Assembly (NCBI GenBank): GCA_016788295.1
Contig: JAEUSY010000061.1
Coordinates: 62,001 to 126,000 of the forward strand
Length of the DNA: 64,000 nucleotides
Source: Flavobacteriales bacterium
GTDB lineage: Bacteria > Bacteroidota > Bacteroidia > Flavobacteriales_F > PHOS-HE28
Reading direction: 5' to 3'
Part shown: piece after piece, positions 26,844 to 35,617 of the stretch
Position numbering within the stretch: position 1 is the stretch's first letter
Layout of the letters: every line of letters begins with the position of its first letter
Position numbers and translations under genes: made by a program
Notes under the pieces: generated by a model
Seen by the model: only the letters and a program-made list of their open reading frames with translations
Told to the model about the DNA's origin: nothing
Databases searched by the model: none

Positions 26844-27848
26844 ATGAAGGTGAGCGTGGTGGTCCCGGTGTACAACAAGGGGCCTTTCCTGAAAGAGAGC
26901 TTCGACAGCATTTTCGCCCAGACCCACGGGGAACTGGAGGTGATCGCCATCGACGATCGCAGCACGGACGACAGCATGGATCAATTGCGGGCCATGACCG
27001 ACCCGCGCCTGCGCATCGAGCAGATGGACCGCAACATGGGGCACCCCATGGCTACCCAGCGCGGCTTCGATGTGGCCACGGGCACCTACATCGTGCGTGC
27101 CGATGCGGACGACATCCATTTGCCGCATCGCATTGCCGAGCAGGTGGCCTACATGGAGGCCCATCCAGAAGTGGGCGTCAGCAGTTCGTGGTTGAAGACC
27201 TTCGGGTCCGAGGATGTGACGTGGGAGATGCCGGAGACCGATCCCGATTGCCGCGCCGAGCTGTTGTTCGGCATGCCGGTGCTCGATCCGGCCAGCATCA
27301 TCCGCACGTCGGTGTTGCGGGCGAACGATATCCGCTACCACGAGGAATGGCCGCGCGTTGGTTCCGATCGGTTGTTCTTCGCGCAGTTCCTGCCCCACAC
27401 GCATTATGGCAACCTGCAGAAGGTGCTGGTGAACTACAGGTTGGGTGCACAGAACAGCAATCACGGGGACAGCATGCTGAAAAGGCGCGAGGAGGTGATG
27501 CGTCATGTGTTCCGCATCATCGGTCTGCCGCTCACCGAAGATCAGTTCACCTGCCACCTCATGTTGATGCGTGCCTTCCGCACACCACCGACGGCGGCTG
27601 ATATCCGCCGCCTGCGCAAATGGGTGGATGAGCTGATCGCGCTCAACGCAACACACCACCTGTTCCCGCAGGAGCAGTTCCGGCAGCGCACGCACAAGGC
27701 GTGGGACAAGCTCTTCCATTTCCTTCCCGCCCATGGCCTGGCACCTGCCATGGAACACATCCGCCAGAGCGATCGCCGTTCGGCGGCGCACATGAGCTAC
27801 CTCGCCAAATACACCATGGGCCGCTGGCTCGGACGCACAGGGGCATGA
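26844..27848 (+). CDS. Glycosyltransferase family 2 (tandem paralogue 1)
   Basis: 334 residues. MKVSVVVPVYNKGPFLKESF, AIDDRSTDDSMDQLRAM and VRADADDIHLPHRIAEQV (DXD) define a GT-A enzyme. It is closely similar, block by block, to the next gene (27845-28843), with the shared features DRSTD, QRGFD, AEQVAYME/ARQVAFMD and the PASI-RTSVLR block, so the two arose by tandem duplication. It overlaps that gene by ATGA. Confidence 0.92.
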   Translation: MKVSVVVPVYNKGPFLKESFDSIFAQTHGELEVIAIDDRSTDDSMDQLRAMTDPRLRIEQMDRNMGHPMATQRGFDVATGTYIVRADADDIHLPHRIAEQVAYMEAHPEVGVSSSWLKTFGSEDVTWEMPETDPDCRAELLFGMPVLDPASIIRTSVLRANDIRYHEEWPRVGSDRLFFAQFLPHTHYGNLQKVLVNYRLGAQNSNHGDSMLKRREEVMRHVFRIIGLPLTEDQFTCHLMLMRAFRTPPTAADIRRLRKWVDELIALNATHHLFPQEQFRQRTHKAWDKLFHFLPAHGLAPAMEHIRQSDRRSAAHMSYLAKYTMGRWLGRTGA

Positions 27849-28843
27849 GGGTGAGCGTGGTGCTTCCGGTCTTCAACAAGGCGCCCTTTCTGCAGGAGTG
27901 CCTTGACAGCATCTTCGCACAGACACACACGGAGTTCGAGCTGATCGCGGTGGACGATCGCAGTACCGACGAAAGCCTGGCCATGTTGCGGGCCATCACC
28001 GATCCGCGGATGAAGGTGATCGCATTGGATCGGAACCTCGGTCCGGCCGGCTGTGCGCAGCGCGGTTTCGATGCGGCCTCCGGCGAGTACATCGTGCGCA
28101 TGGATGCCGATGATGTGATGATGCCCCAGCGTATCGCACGCCAGGTGGCCTTCATGGACACGCATCCCGATATCGGCGCCAGTGGATCGCATATGCACGT
28201 GCTAGGTGCACCCTATGATCTGCGCAAGGCCTCGCTCACCGATGCGGAATGCCGCGCAGGCGTGCTCTTCCAGATCCCCGTCTACCAGCCCGCTTCCATT
28301 TATCGCACCTCCGTTCTGCGCGAACACGTATTGCGATTCAAGGACGATTGGCCGCGCTATGGCGAGGACTGGTTGTTTCAATTGCGATTGCTTCAAGTGA
28401 CACGTGTGGCCAACGTGGATGCCGTGTTGATGCAGTACCGGGTGGGGCCGCAGAACAGCACGCAGGGCCGTGATCGACGCGCCGACCTTGCGGCCTTGTT
28501 CGCCCAGGTGCTCGCGTGGTACCAACTGCCCGCTGATGACCGGCATGTGGCCCCTCACCTGCATGCGGTGAAGGTCTACGAAGGAGGGTTCGGCGCGAAA
28601 GAGGTCGGCGAACTTCGCGCCTATCTTGACGAGCTCGTGCGCAGGGTGAACGAACAAGGCACCTTCGACATGAAGGTCTTCGGGTCCCGGGTCCAGCGCG
28701 TTTGGGACGACCTGGCCTATCAGTTGCCCCGTTTCGACAAGGCCGCATGGTGGGCTTATTTGCGCAGTGATCGCTCCCTGTCCGTGGCCAAGTTGCGCTA
28801 CCTATTGTCATCGCTGCTTACCGGCACACGTTACGAAGCCTGA
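27845..28843 (+). CDS. Glycosyltransferase family 2 (tandem paralogue 2)
   Basis: 332 residues. MRVSVVLPVFNKAPFLQECL, AVDDRSTDESLAMLRAI and VRMDADDVMMPQRIARQV (DXD) parallel the preceding enzyme. The C-terminal half has diverged (YQLPADDRHVAPHLHAV against IGLPLTEDQFTCHLMLM), which suggests different acceptors. Start fixed by ATGA. Confidence 0.92.
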   Translation: MRVSVVLPVFNKAPFLQECLDSIFAQTHTEFELIAVDDRSTDESLAMLRAITDPRMKVIALDRNLGPAGCAQRGFDAASGEYIVRMDADDVMMPQRIARQVAFMDTHPDIGASGSHMHVLGAPYDLRKASLTDAECRAGVLFQIPVYQPASIYRTSVLREHVLRFKDDWPRYGEDWLFQLRLLQVTRVANVDAVLMQYRVGPQNSTQGRDRRADLAALFAQVLAWYQLPADDRHVAPHLHAVKVYEGGFGAKEVGELRAYLDELVRRVNEQGTFDMKVFGSRVQRVWDDLAYQLPRFDKAAWWAYLRSDRSLSVAKLRYLLSSLLTGTRYEA

Positions 28844-28882
28844 GCGCGAACCACTACTTTGTGTCGCATTGGTAGAGCAGGA

Positions 28883-29830
28883 GTGAAGGTCGCCGTCGTC
28901 ATACCGTGCTTCAACGTTGCCCATCATGTGGAGGCCGCGGTGCGGTCGGTGTGGGCGCAAACACATACGGACATCGATCTGGTGGCCGTGGACGATGGCA
29001 GCACGGACGATACGCTTGAAGTGCTTCGCCGATTGGAGCAGGAACGGCCCGATGCGTTGCGCGTGCTTTCAGTGCCCAATGGTGGTGCATGTGCGGCCCG
29101 GAACGAGGGGCTGCGCGCCACGCAGGGGGCCTATGTCCAGTTCCTCGATGCGGATGACACCTTGGTGCCGGAGAAGATCGCTGGCCAGGTGGCGCTCTGT
29201 GCCAATGGTCCCGATCTGATCGTGGGCGGTTTTGCGGACCGCATTGGAACGAATGTGACCCGTGAAGTAATGCCTCCCGGCGAGAGTGCCTGGATGGCCT
29301 TGATCCGCACACGGCTCGGTACCACATCCGCCAACTTGTGGAAACGCGAGGCCCTGGAGCGCGCCGGTGGATGGAACGAGGACCTTGCCAGCAGCCAGGA
29401 TTACGAGCTGGCGTTCAGGGTGCTGAAGGCGGGTGGACAAGTGTCCTGGGACATGCGGATCGTGGCGCACATCCTGAAGCGTTCCGAAGGGTCCATCAGT
29501 CGCACCGATGAGGTCGGCAACTGGCGGCGTTACATCGATCTGCGTGTTGCCGTACGCGAACACCTGCAGGCGTTGGATGCGGTGCGCTACAAGGCGGAGA
29601 TCGGCGAGGTGGACCAGTATCTGTTCAGGGCCATCCGGATGATAGGCCGCAACGGACCAGTGGAGGCCCGTGAACTTCATGGTCGCATCATGCCGAAGGG
29701 GTTCGTGCCATTGCCTGGCGAAGCGTTATCGGCGTCCTATGCACTGCTGTACCGCTGGTTCGGCTTCCGTACGGCCGAGGTCGCTGCGGGGGCATTGGGT
29801 AACTTGCGCCGCTTGTCCGGAAAGCGATGA
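28883..29830 (+). CDS. Glycosyltransferase family 2 (GTG start)
   Basis: 315 residues from a GTG at 28883, chosen because VKVAVVIPCFNVAHHVEAAV aligns with the starts of its relatives; an upstream in-frame TTG at 28859 would add eight unlikely residues. VDDGSTDDTLEVL and FLDADDTLVPEKIAGQ (DXD) mark GT-A. It is a clear paralogue of the opposite-strand gene at 33668-34600 (shared GGACAARN/QGACAARN, SANLWKREALERAGGWNEDL, SSQDYEL). Its stop overlaps the next start by ATGA. Confidence 0.9.
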   Translation: MKVAVVIPCFNVAHHVEAAVRSVWAQTHTDIDLVAVDDGSTDDTLEVLRRLEQERPDALRVLSVPNGGACAARNEGLRATQGAYVQFLDADDTLVPEKIAGQVALCANGPDLIVGGFADRIGTNVTREVMPPGESAWMALIRTRLGTTSANLWKREALERAGGWNEDLASSQDYELAFRVLKAGGQVSWDMRIVAHILKRSEGSISRTDEVGNWRRYIDLRVAVREHLQALDAVRYKAEIGEVDQYLFRAIRMIGRNGPVEARELHGRIMPKGFVPLPGEALSASYALLYRWFGFRTAEVAAGALGNLRRLSGKR

Positions 29831-30414
29831 TCCGCACCCACGAAGAGCTCCAGGCCTACCTCGAGGCCGACCGTATCGCCCTGAAGCGATCGGGCAAGGC
29901 TCCGCGCCTCTACGATGAAGTGTGGCGGTTCCAACGCTTGCTGCGGAAAGTGGAATTCCTGCTGAACACCATGGGCCAGCGCGGTCCGTTCGGGCTTCTG
30001 CGGCATAAGTTGCTATCGTTCGCTCTTCATCGTCAGGCGGTGCGCTGTGGCTTCGAGATCCCTCCGAACACCTGCGGTCCGGGCCTGTCCATTGCCCACC
30101 GGGGCACCATCATCATTCATCCCGAAGCACGTGTGGGCAGCAATTGCCGCCTGCATGTGGATGTGGTCATCGGCACACGGCCGGGGCCCGAGGAGCGCGT
30201 GCCGGTGATCGGCGACAACTGCTACATCGGTCCGGGGGCCAAGATCTTCGGCGACATCGTGCTCGGCAACAACATCGTTGTGGGCGCCAACTCCGTGGTG
30301 AACCGTTCCTTTCCCGAGGGACATATGACCATTGCGGGGGCTCCGGCGCAGAAAGTGAGCGACACGGCCAGTGACGAGTACATCATTGCCACGCGCAAAC
30401 GCACGACCACATGA
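29827..30414 (+). CDS. Hexapeptide-repeat acetyltransferase (serine acetyltransferase-like)
   Basis: 195 residues. After a helical N-terminus, a left-handed beta-helix built from isoleucine-patch repeats (GDNCYIGPGAKIFGDIVLG, NNIVVGANSVVNRSF) ends in the acyl-CoA-site motif IAGAPAQKV. IAHRGTIIIHPEARVG matches serine O-acetyltransferases and the sugar acetyltransferases derived from them. In this setting an O- or N-acetylase of a glycan building block is more likely than cysteine synthesis. Coupled by ATGA on both sides. Confidence 0.87.
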   Translation: MIRTHEELQAYLEADRIALKRSGKAPRLYDEVWRFQRLLRKVEFLLNTMGQRGPFGLLRHKLLSFALHRQAVRCGFEIPPNTCGPGLSIAHRGTIIIHPEARVGSNCRLHVDVVIGTRPGPEERVPVIGDNCYIGPGAKIFGDIVLGNNIVVGANSVVNRSFPEGHMTIAGAPAQKVSDTASDEYIIATRKRTTT

Positions 30415-31502
30415 AGAAGCTGCTCGTGGTGGTGGGCACCCGCCCCAATTTCATGAAAGTGACGCGCTTCAAGCAGGTGGCCGGAGCGCGGGGCGATGTG
30501 CAGGTGCGCCTGGTGCATACCGGTCAGCATTATGACGATCGGATGAGCACCGTGTTCTTCGAACAGTTCGGTCTTCGTCCGGACCATTGGCTGGGCATAC
30601 CCGCGGGTTCGCCGAACGCCCAGATGGCCCACATCATGTTGGCGCTGGAGCCGGTGGTGGAGCAGGAGCGACCCGATGCCATGGTGGTGGTGGGCGATGT
30701 GAACAGCACCCTCGCCGCCGCGCTCACCGCGAACAAAATGGGTGTGTCGCTCGCGCACCTCGAGAGCGGGCTGCGTAGTCGCGACATGGGCATGCCCGAG
30801 GAGATCAACCGCATCCTCACCGATCGCATCACACAACATTTCCTCGTCACCGAGCCCAGCGGCCGCACCAACCTTTTGGCCGAAGGCGCCGCTTCAGCAT
30901 CAGTACACATGGTGGGCAATACCATGATCGACACGCTGGTGGCCTTTGATGCGCGGATCCAGGCGGACCCCGTGCTTGACGAGCTGGGCCTCGGCACTGG
31001 TGGCCATGTGCTCATGACCATCCACCGCCCGGCCACCGTTGATGATGCGCAACAGCTGCAACGGCTGGTGGAACTGATCACCTTCGTGGCCTCGAAATAC
31101 CGGGTGGTGTTCCCTGTTCATCCACGCACCACGAACAACCTGCGCAAGGCCGGTCTGCTGGAACGATTGGAGGCCTTGCATGGCCTCATCCTTTGCGAGC
31201 CCATGGACTACTTTGCGTTCCAGCGCCTGGTGTCCACGAGTGTTTGTGTGATCACCGATAGCGGCGGAATTCAGGAGGAGACCACCTATCGGCGGATACC
31301 CTGCCTTACGCTGCGGCCCAATACCGAGCGTCCGGTCACCATCACCGAAGGCACGAACGAGCTCATTCCCTTCGATCTGGAGCATGTGGCCGATGCGTTG
31401 GCGCGTATTGCCGCTGGGACCTACAAGAAGGGCCGTGTTCCCGAACTGTGGGACGGCCACGCCACCGAGCGCGTGCTCGATGCCTTGTTGCGCGCGTTGT
31501 GA
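30411..31502 (+). CDS. wecB: UDP-N-acetylglucosamine 2-epimerase (non-hydrolysing)
   Basis: 363 residues. GTRPNFMKVTRF, HTGQHYDDRMS, VVGDVNSTLAAALTANK, HLESGLRSRDMGMPEEINR and ITDSGGIQEETTYRRIPCLT are the family's signature blocks. Converts UDP-GlcNAc to UDP-ManNAc for the polysaccharide. ATGA overlap upstream; its own stop overlaps a GTG start downstream. Confidence 0.95.
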   Translation: MKKLLVVVGTRPNFMKVTRFKQVAGARGDVQVRLVHTGQHYDDRMSTVFFEQFGLRPDHWLGIPAGSPNAQMAHIMLALEPVVEQERPDAMVVVGDVNSTLAAALTANKMGVSLAHLESGLRSRDMGMPEEINRILTDRITQHFLVTEPSGRTNLLAEGAASASVHMVGNTMIDTLVAFDARIQADPVLDELGLGTGGHVLMTIHRPATVDDAQQLQRLVELITFVASKYRVVFPVHPRTTNNLRKAGLLERLEALHGLILCEPMDYFAFQRLVSTSVCVITDSGGIQEETTYRRIPCLTLRPNTERPVTITEGTNELIPFDLEHVADALARIAAGTYKKGRVPELWDGHATERVLDALLRAL

Positions 31503-33652
31503 TCATCTACCTCACATACAACGATCAGCCTTCGGGCGTGTATTGGAGCCAGGTCACCGATGTGGTGGACCACCTGAACAGCATGGGGCCCGAGCGTGTG
31601 AAGCTGGTGGCGCTGGTCTCCCTCCGGGGCTATTGGGATACCCGGTCGGCGATCAGGCAGCGCATGCCGGATGCATTGGTGTTGCCAATGGTGCCGCGCG
31701 CCCACAATTGGCGGATCAATTGGTTCTGGCTATGGCTGGTCTGCCTGTTGCATGGTCCTACGGGTATCATTGGGCGGGGTGTTTTTGCCACGGCCCTTGC
31801 GCTGCGCATGCGGCGAGGCCGCCTTGTGCAGCGGGTGTGCCTCGACGGTCGAGGAGCTTATGGAGCGGAATGGGAGGAATACCGCATAGTGGATAATGAT
31901 CAGCTTATTGAGGAGTGTGCACGCATTGAGCACTTGGCCGTTAACGAGGCCGATATGCGGATCGCGGTCAGCAAGGCCTTGATACAGCACTGGCGCGATC
32001 GGTTCAACTACATGGGAGACGAACACGTGGTCATTCCTTGTACACTGGGGCATGACCTTGAACGTCCGGTCGAAGTGCGGAGCGATCTGCGCTCGCAGCT
32101 GGGCTGGGCGCCCAATGACCTTGTGCTGGTGTATTCGGGTAGCACGGTCGGTTGGCAATCGCTTCAATTACAGACCCGGATGTTAGCCGGCCTTCTGTCC
32201 GATGATGCCACCATCAGGGTCCTTTTCCTGAGCCAGGATGATCCTCATATCCGTTCGTTGGAAGAACGGTTCCCGGGCCGAGTGGCGCGAAGGTGGGTGC
32301 CACATGCGCGGGTGCATGAGGCGCTTTCCACTTGCGACATTGGTCTACTGGTGCGCGAACCTTCTGTGACGAACCAAGTGGCTTCGCCCACCAAGTTCGC
32401 CGAGTACCTCAGTGCCGGGCTGCAGGTATTGGTCTCCGAAGGCCTGGGTGATCTGGCCACCCTGGTTCGTTCCGAAAAGTTGGGATGGGTGTATGCGGAC
32501 GGCGTTGTCCCCCGACTTTCGCGGTCCACTGAAGCGGACAGGGAGCGCATGCAGCGTGTGGTGCGTGAACACTTCTCGAAATCGGCCTTCAACGCATCAT
32601 ACCATCAGCTGCTGCGTTGCATGGGTCCAGCTCGTGAACGCTACAATGGTCATGTTGCGGTAAAGGCCCACAGGCAGGCGACAAGCGCACATTTGGTCTC
32701 CATCATCGTGCCCAGCTACAACAAAGGCCGATATATCCGTGAAATGGTGGCCTCGGTGCAGGCACAGACCCATACGGACTGGGAAATGCTGTTCATCGAT
32801 GATGGCAGCACCGACGGAACACGTGCGGTGATCACAGAGCTCGCTGCGACGGACCAGCGGATCAAGCTGCATTTCCAAGCGGGCAACAAGGGCGCCAACC
32901 ATTGTCGTAACCTGGGCCTGCAATTGGCAGTTGGCGATCACATCATGTTCTTCGATGCGGACGATGTGCTGGCACCCCATTGTCTTGCAGGACGTTTGGC
33001 CGCCGACCCCAAGGGCGATTTCGATCTCGTCATCTCCACCATGGAGGTCTTCCGGAACGTGCCGGGTGAGGGTGGCAATCGCTGGGAACCGTCCGCCGCA
33101 GACCCGCTGGCCGAGTTCCTGCGACATCGTTTGCCTTGGTCGGTGATGCAACCGCTTTGGCGGGCACCCTTCCTTCGTTCGCTGGGTGGTTTCGACGAGA
33201 CGTTCCCCCGCCACCAGGACGTGGAGTTCCACACACGGGCCTTGTTCCATCCGTGCGTGCGCTACCTCACCATGGTCGGCGAGCCGGACTGTTTCTATCG
33301 AATTGCCGAGGAACGGAAAGTGCTTCGCCCTTATGCATTGTTGGAGGGCTTCACCACAGCGGCGCTGAAGTACTACTTCAAGTTCAAGGACCAGGCCCGT
33401 TCCACAGGAAGGCACCGCCTGCTACTGGGCATCATCTACCAGACCCACATCCAGTTGGTGCACAACCGCAAGCTCGGACTGATCACCTCGGAGCAACAGT
33501 CCACATTACGGACCAAGTTGCTTGATCCACAGGTAAAGAAGGACCTGGGCATGTTCAAGCGCTGGGTGCTAGCTGCTTCCGGTGTGTACAACGCGCTTCC
33601 AGTGCGCATCCCTGGCGTTAATCTGGTGTTCTACCGGTTGATCACGGTATAA
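31499..33652 (+). CDS. Bifunctional glycosyltransferase: N-terminal GT4 fused to C-terminal GT2
   Basis: 717 residues from a GTG at 31499 that overlaps the epimerase stop (GTGA). Residues of about 1-390 are GT-B: LVYSGSTVGWQSLQLQTRML, VRRLFL-like strand VRVLFLSQDDPHIR, then SPTKFAEYLSAGLQVLVSEG. Residues of about 401-717 are GT-A: SIIVPSYNKGRYIREMV, FIDDGSTDGTRAVI, FFDADDVLAPHCL (DXD) and FPRHQDVEFHTRALF. Two complete folds in one chain suggest two successive sugar additions without release. It ends 15 bases from a convergent gene. Confidence 0.88.
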   Translation: MIIYLTYNDQPSGVYWSQVTDVVDHLNSMGPERVKLVALVSLRGYWDTRSAIRQRMPDALVLPMVPRAHNWRINWFWLWLVCLLHGPTGIIGRGVFATALALRMRRGRLVQRVCLDGRGAYGAEWEEYRIVDNDQLIEECARIEHLAVNEADMRIAVSKALIQHWRDRFNYMGDEHVVIPCTLGHDLERPVEVRSDLRSQLGWAPNDLVLVYSGSTVGWQSLQLQTRMLAGLLSDDATIRVLFLSQDDPHIRSLEERFPGRVARRWVPHARVHEALSTCDIGLLVREPSVTNQVASPTKFAEYLSAGLQVLVSEGLGDLATLVRSEKLGWVYADGVVPRLSRSTEADRERMQRVVREHFSKSAFNASYHQLLRCMGPARERYNGHVAVKAHRQATSAHLVSIIVPSYNKGRYIREMVASVQAQTHTDWEMLFIDDGSTDGTRAVITELAATDQRIKLHFQAGNKGANHCRNLGLQLAVGDHIMFFDADDVLAPHCLAGRLAADPKGDFDLVISTMEVFRNVPGEGGNRWEPSAADPLAEFLRHRLPWSVMQPLWRAPFLRSLGGFDETFPRHQDVEFHTRALFHPCVRYLTMVGEPDCFYRIAEERKVLRPYALLEGFTTAALKYYFKFKDQARSTGRHRLLLGIIYQTHIQLVHNRKLGLITSEQQSTLRTKLLDPQVKKDLGMFKRWVLAASGVYNALPVRIPGVNLVFYRLITV

Positions 33653-33667
33653 GGAAACCCATCGCAT

Positions 33668-34600
33668 TCAACGCAGGAATGACCGCAACCTGTTCGCCAG
33701 CGTGAAGCCGAACAAGTGGTGCAGGATGAGATAACCCCGACCTGTGGCAGTTGATCGCTGTGGCACGTAGCCTTTTGGTAGCAAGCGGTGATAGAGATCG
33801 ATCGCCTTGGTCGGAGCGTGCAGATACAGCGTGCGGATGCTGTCGAACAACACTTGTTGGTAGGGGCGTAGGTCGAGGTCCGGTCGTTCGGTATGCAGGT
33901 GGTCGAGGATCCGGGCGCGTAGTTCCACGAAACGCACCCAGTTGCGGTCCACGGACGTTTGGGAGATCTGTCCACCGGGCCGTTGGTGGATCTCGGTCAG
34001 CACTTCAGGGTCATGCACCACACGCGCACCGTGTTGAAGCATGCGGAACATGAGGTCATATTCCTGGCTGCTGCCAAGGCCTTCGCTCCAACCGCCGGCC
34101 TGTTGCACGGCTTGGCGTTTCCACAAGTTGGTGGATGTGATGTTCAGTCCATGGGACATCAGGTCCATCCAAGGGTCGCGGTCACCGGCTGTTTGTACGA
34201 CCGTTCGAACGGTGGTTCCAGATGGATCCACAATGCGCGAACTGCCGATCACCAGTTCGGGAGAGCTGTTCTTTTCGGCGATGCTGAGCTGGTGGGCGAG
34301 CTTCAGGGGCAGCAGCACATCATCCGCATCGAGGAATTGCAGGTAGGTCCCATCAGCACGCTCCAGTCCGGCATTCCTCGCTGCACAGGCACCTTGGTTC
34401 TTTTGCTGAACAACGGTCAAACGCCCGGTATGGCGTGAGGCGAGTTCGAGCAACAGGGCAGGGGTGCCATCCGTGCTCCCATCATCCACCGTGATCACCT
34501 GTAGGTCCTGATGCGTTTGCGCGAAAACGCTCTCAACGGCGCGTTCCACGTAGCGCTCCACATTGTAGCAGGGAATGATCACCGAGATGCGCATCGCCAT
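33668..34600 (-). CDS. Glycosyltransferase family 2 (opposite strand)
   Basis: 310 residues. MRISVIIPCYNVERYVERAV, VDDGSTDGTPALLLEL and FLDADDVLLPLKLAHQL (DXD). Paralogue of the enzyme at 28883-29830, with the same C-terminal pattern (HRLLPKGYVPQRST against HGRIMPKGFVPLPGE), yet inverted relative to the whole cluster. The ATG at 34600 is taken; a second ATG two codons on is equally good. A promoter-like box 17 bases upstream indicates separate transcription. Confidence 0.9.
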   Translation of the reverse strand: MAMRISVIIPCYNVERYVERAVESVFAQTHQDLQVITVDDGSTDGTPALLLELASRHTGRLTVVQQKNQGACAARNAGLERADGTYLQFLDADDVLLPLKLAHQLSIAEKNSSPELVIGSSRIVDPSGTTVRTVVQTAGDRDPWMDLMSHGLNITSTNLWKRQAVQQAGGWSEGLGSSQEYDLMFRMLQHGARVVHDPEVLTEIHQRPGGQISQTSVDRNWVRFVELRARILDHLHTERPDLDLRPYQQVLFDSIRTLYLHAPTKAIDLYHRLLPKGYVPQRSTATGRGYLILHHLFGFTLANRLRSFLR

Positions 34601-34617
34601 GGTCTGCACCGAGCGTG

Positions 34618-34625
34618 CGAAGTTA
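34618..34625 (-). promoter_or_regulatory. Promoter -7 box TAACTTCG for the inverted GT2 gene
   Basis: TAACTTCG on the minus strand, 17 bases before the ATG at 34600. It shares the 86-base divergent spacer with the epimerase promoter. Confidence 0.45.
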
Positions 34626-34674
34626 GCAGGTGACCTGAAGGCGGTGCGTGGTCGCGTGCCAACGTCGTACGGGC

Positions 34675-34682
34675 TACTTTCG
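34675..34682 (+). promoter_or_regulatory. Promoter -7 box TACTTTCG for the SDR epimerase gene
   Basis: TACTTTCG ends only 4 bases before the ATG at 34687, so the message should be leaderless. Confidence 0.45.
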
Positions 34683-34686
34683 CACC

Positions 34687-35616
34687 ATGGGAAAGCGGGT
34701 GCTCATCACCGGCGGCGCGGGCTTCATCGGTTCGGCGCTCGGTGCACAGTTGGTGTCCAACGGGCATGAAGTGCATGTGTTGGATGATCTTTCCTTTGGA
34801 CGTCGCAATCTTGCCCCCGTACCCGACGAGCGTTTCCATCAAGTGGACATCCGCGACCGTGCCGCGGTGCGCACGACCGTGGAACGTATCGCTCCGCAGT
34901 GGACTCTCCACCTGGCCGCGGTGCACTTCATTCCCTACTGCAACGCACACCCCATAGAAGCTTCTGATATAAATGTCTGTGGAACCATCAACGTGCTTGA
35001 TGCCTGTGGTGCCATCGCCGGATGTGAGCAGATGTTCGTGGCCAGCACGGCGGCCGTATACCCCATTGCTGACCGCGCCGTGGATGAGAGGCATGACACT
35101 GGCCCGATGGACATCTACGGGATCACCAAACTGGCCACCGAGCGGCTGGCGGGAGAGTTCCAGATGCGCACCGGCATTCCCACGATCATCGGACGCTTTT
35201 TCAACGCATTTGGACCCAACGAGACCAACCCGCACTTGATCCCCGAGATCCAGCGACAGGTATTGGCCGGTGCACGTACGCTGAAGCTCGGCAACCTCGA
35301 CCCCAAACGCGATTTCATTCATACCCACGACATGGCCCGTGCCATGGATGCCTTGTTGAACGCAGGTCTGAAAGGGCTTGAGGTCTTCAACATCGGTCGT
35401 GGTATCGAATACAGCGTGCGTGAAGTGGTGGAGGCTTTTGAGCGCCAGCTCGGCGAGCCATTGAAGATCGAGGTTGACCCCGCACGTGTGCGCAAGGTGG
35501 AACGCATGCACCTGCTGGCCGATGTGTCCAAGCTGGAGCGTGTGACCGGCTGGAAGGCACAGTGGGACCTCGACAAGGGAATTCGCACGCTGCTCACCGA
35601 GGATGTCCCGCTCTGA
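34687..35616 (+). CDS. NAD-dependent epimerase/dehydratase (extended SDR, UDP-sugar epimerase-like)
   Basis: 309 residues. The cofactor motif GGAGFIGSALGAQLV opens the Rossmann fold. HLAAVHFIPYC, the Ser of VASTAAVYP and YGITK (the YxxxK catalytic pair) follow, then GRFFNAFGPNETNPHLIPE. This matches UDP-glucose 4-epimerase-type enzymes; whether it epimerises or dehydrates, and on which sugar, is open. Reads on into a GT4 one base after its stop. Confidence 0.88.
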   Translation: MGKRVLITGGAGFIGSALGAQLVSNGHEVHVLDDLSFGRRNLAPVPDERFHQVDIRDRAAVRTTVERIAPQWTLHLAAVHFIPYCNAHPIEASDINVCGTINVLDACGAIAGCEQMFVASTAAVYPIADRAVDERHDTGPMDIYGITKLATERLAGEFQMRTGIPTIIGRFFNAFGPNETNPHLIPEIQRQVLAGARTLKLGNLDPKRDFIHTHDMARAMDALLNAGLKGLEVFNIGRGIEYSVREVVEAFERQLGEPLKIEVDPARVRKVERMHLLADVSKLERVTGWKAQWDLDKGIRTLLTEDVPL

Positions 35617-35617
35617 G

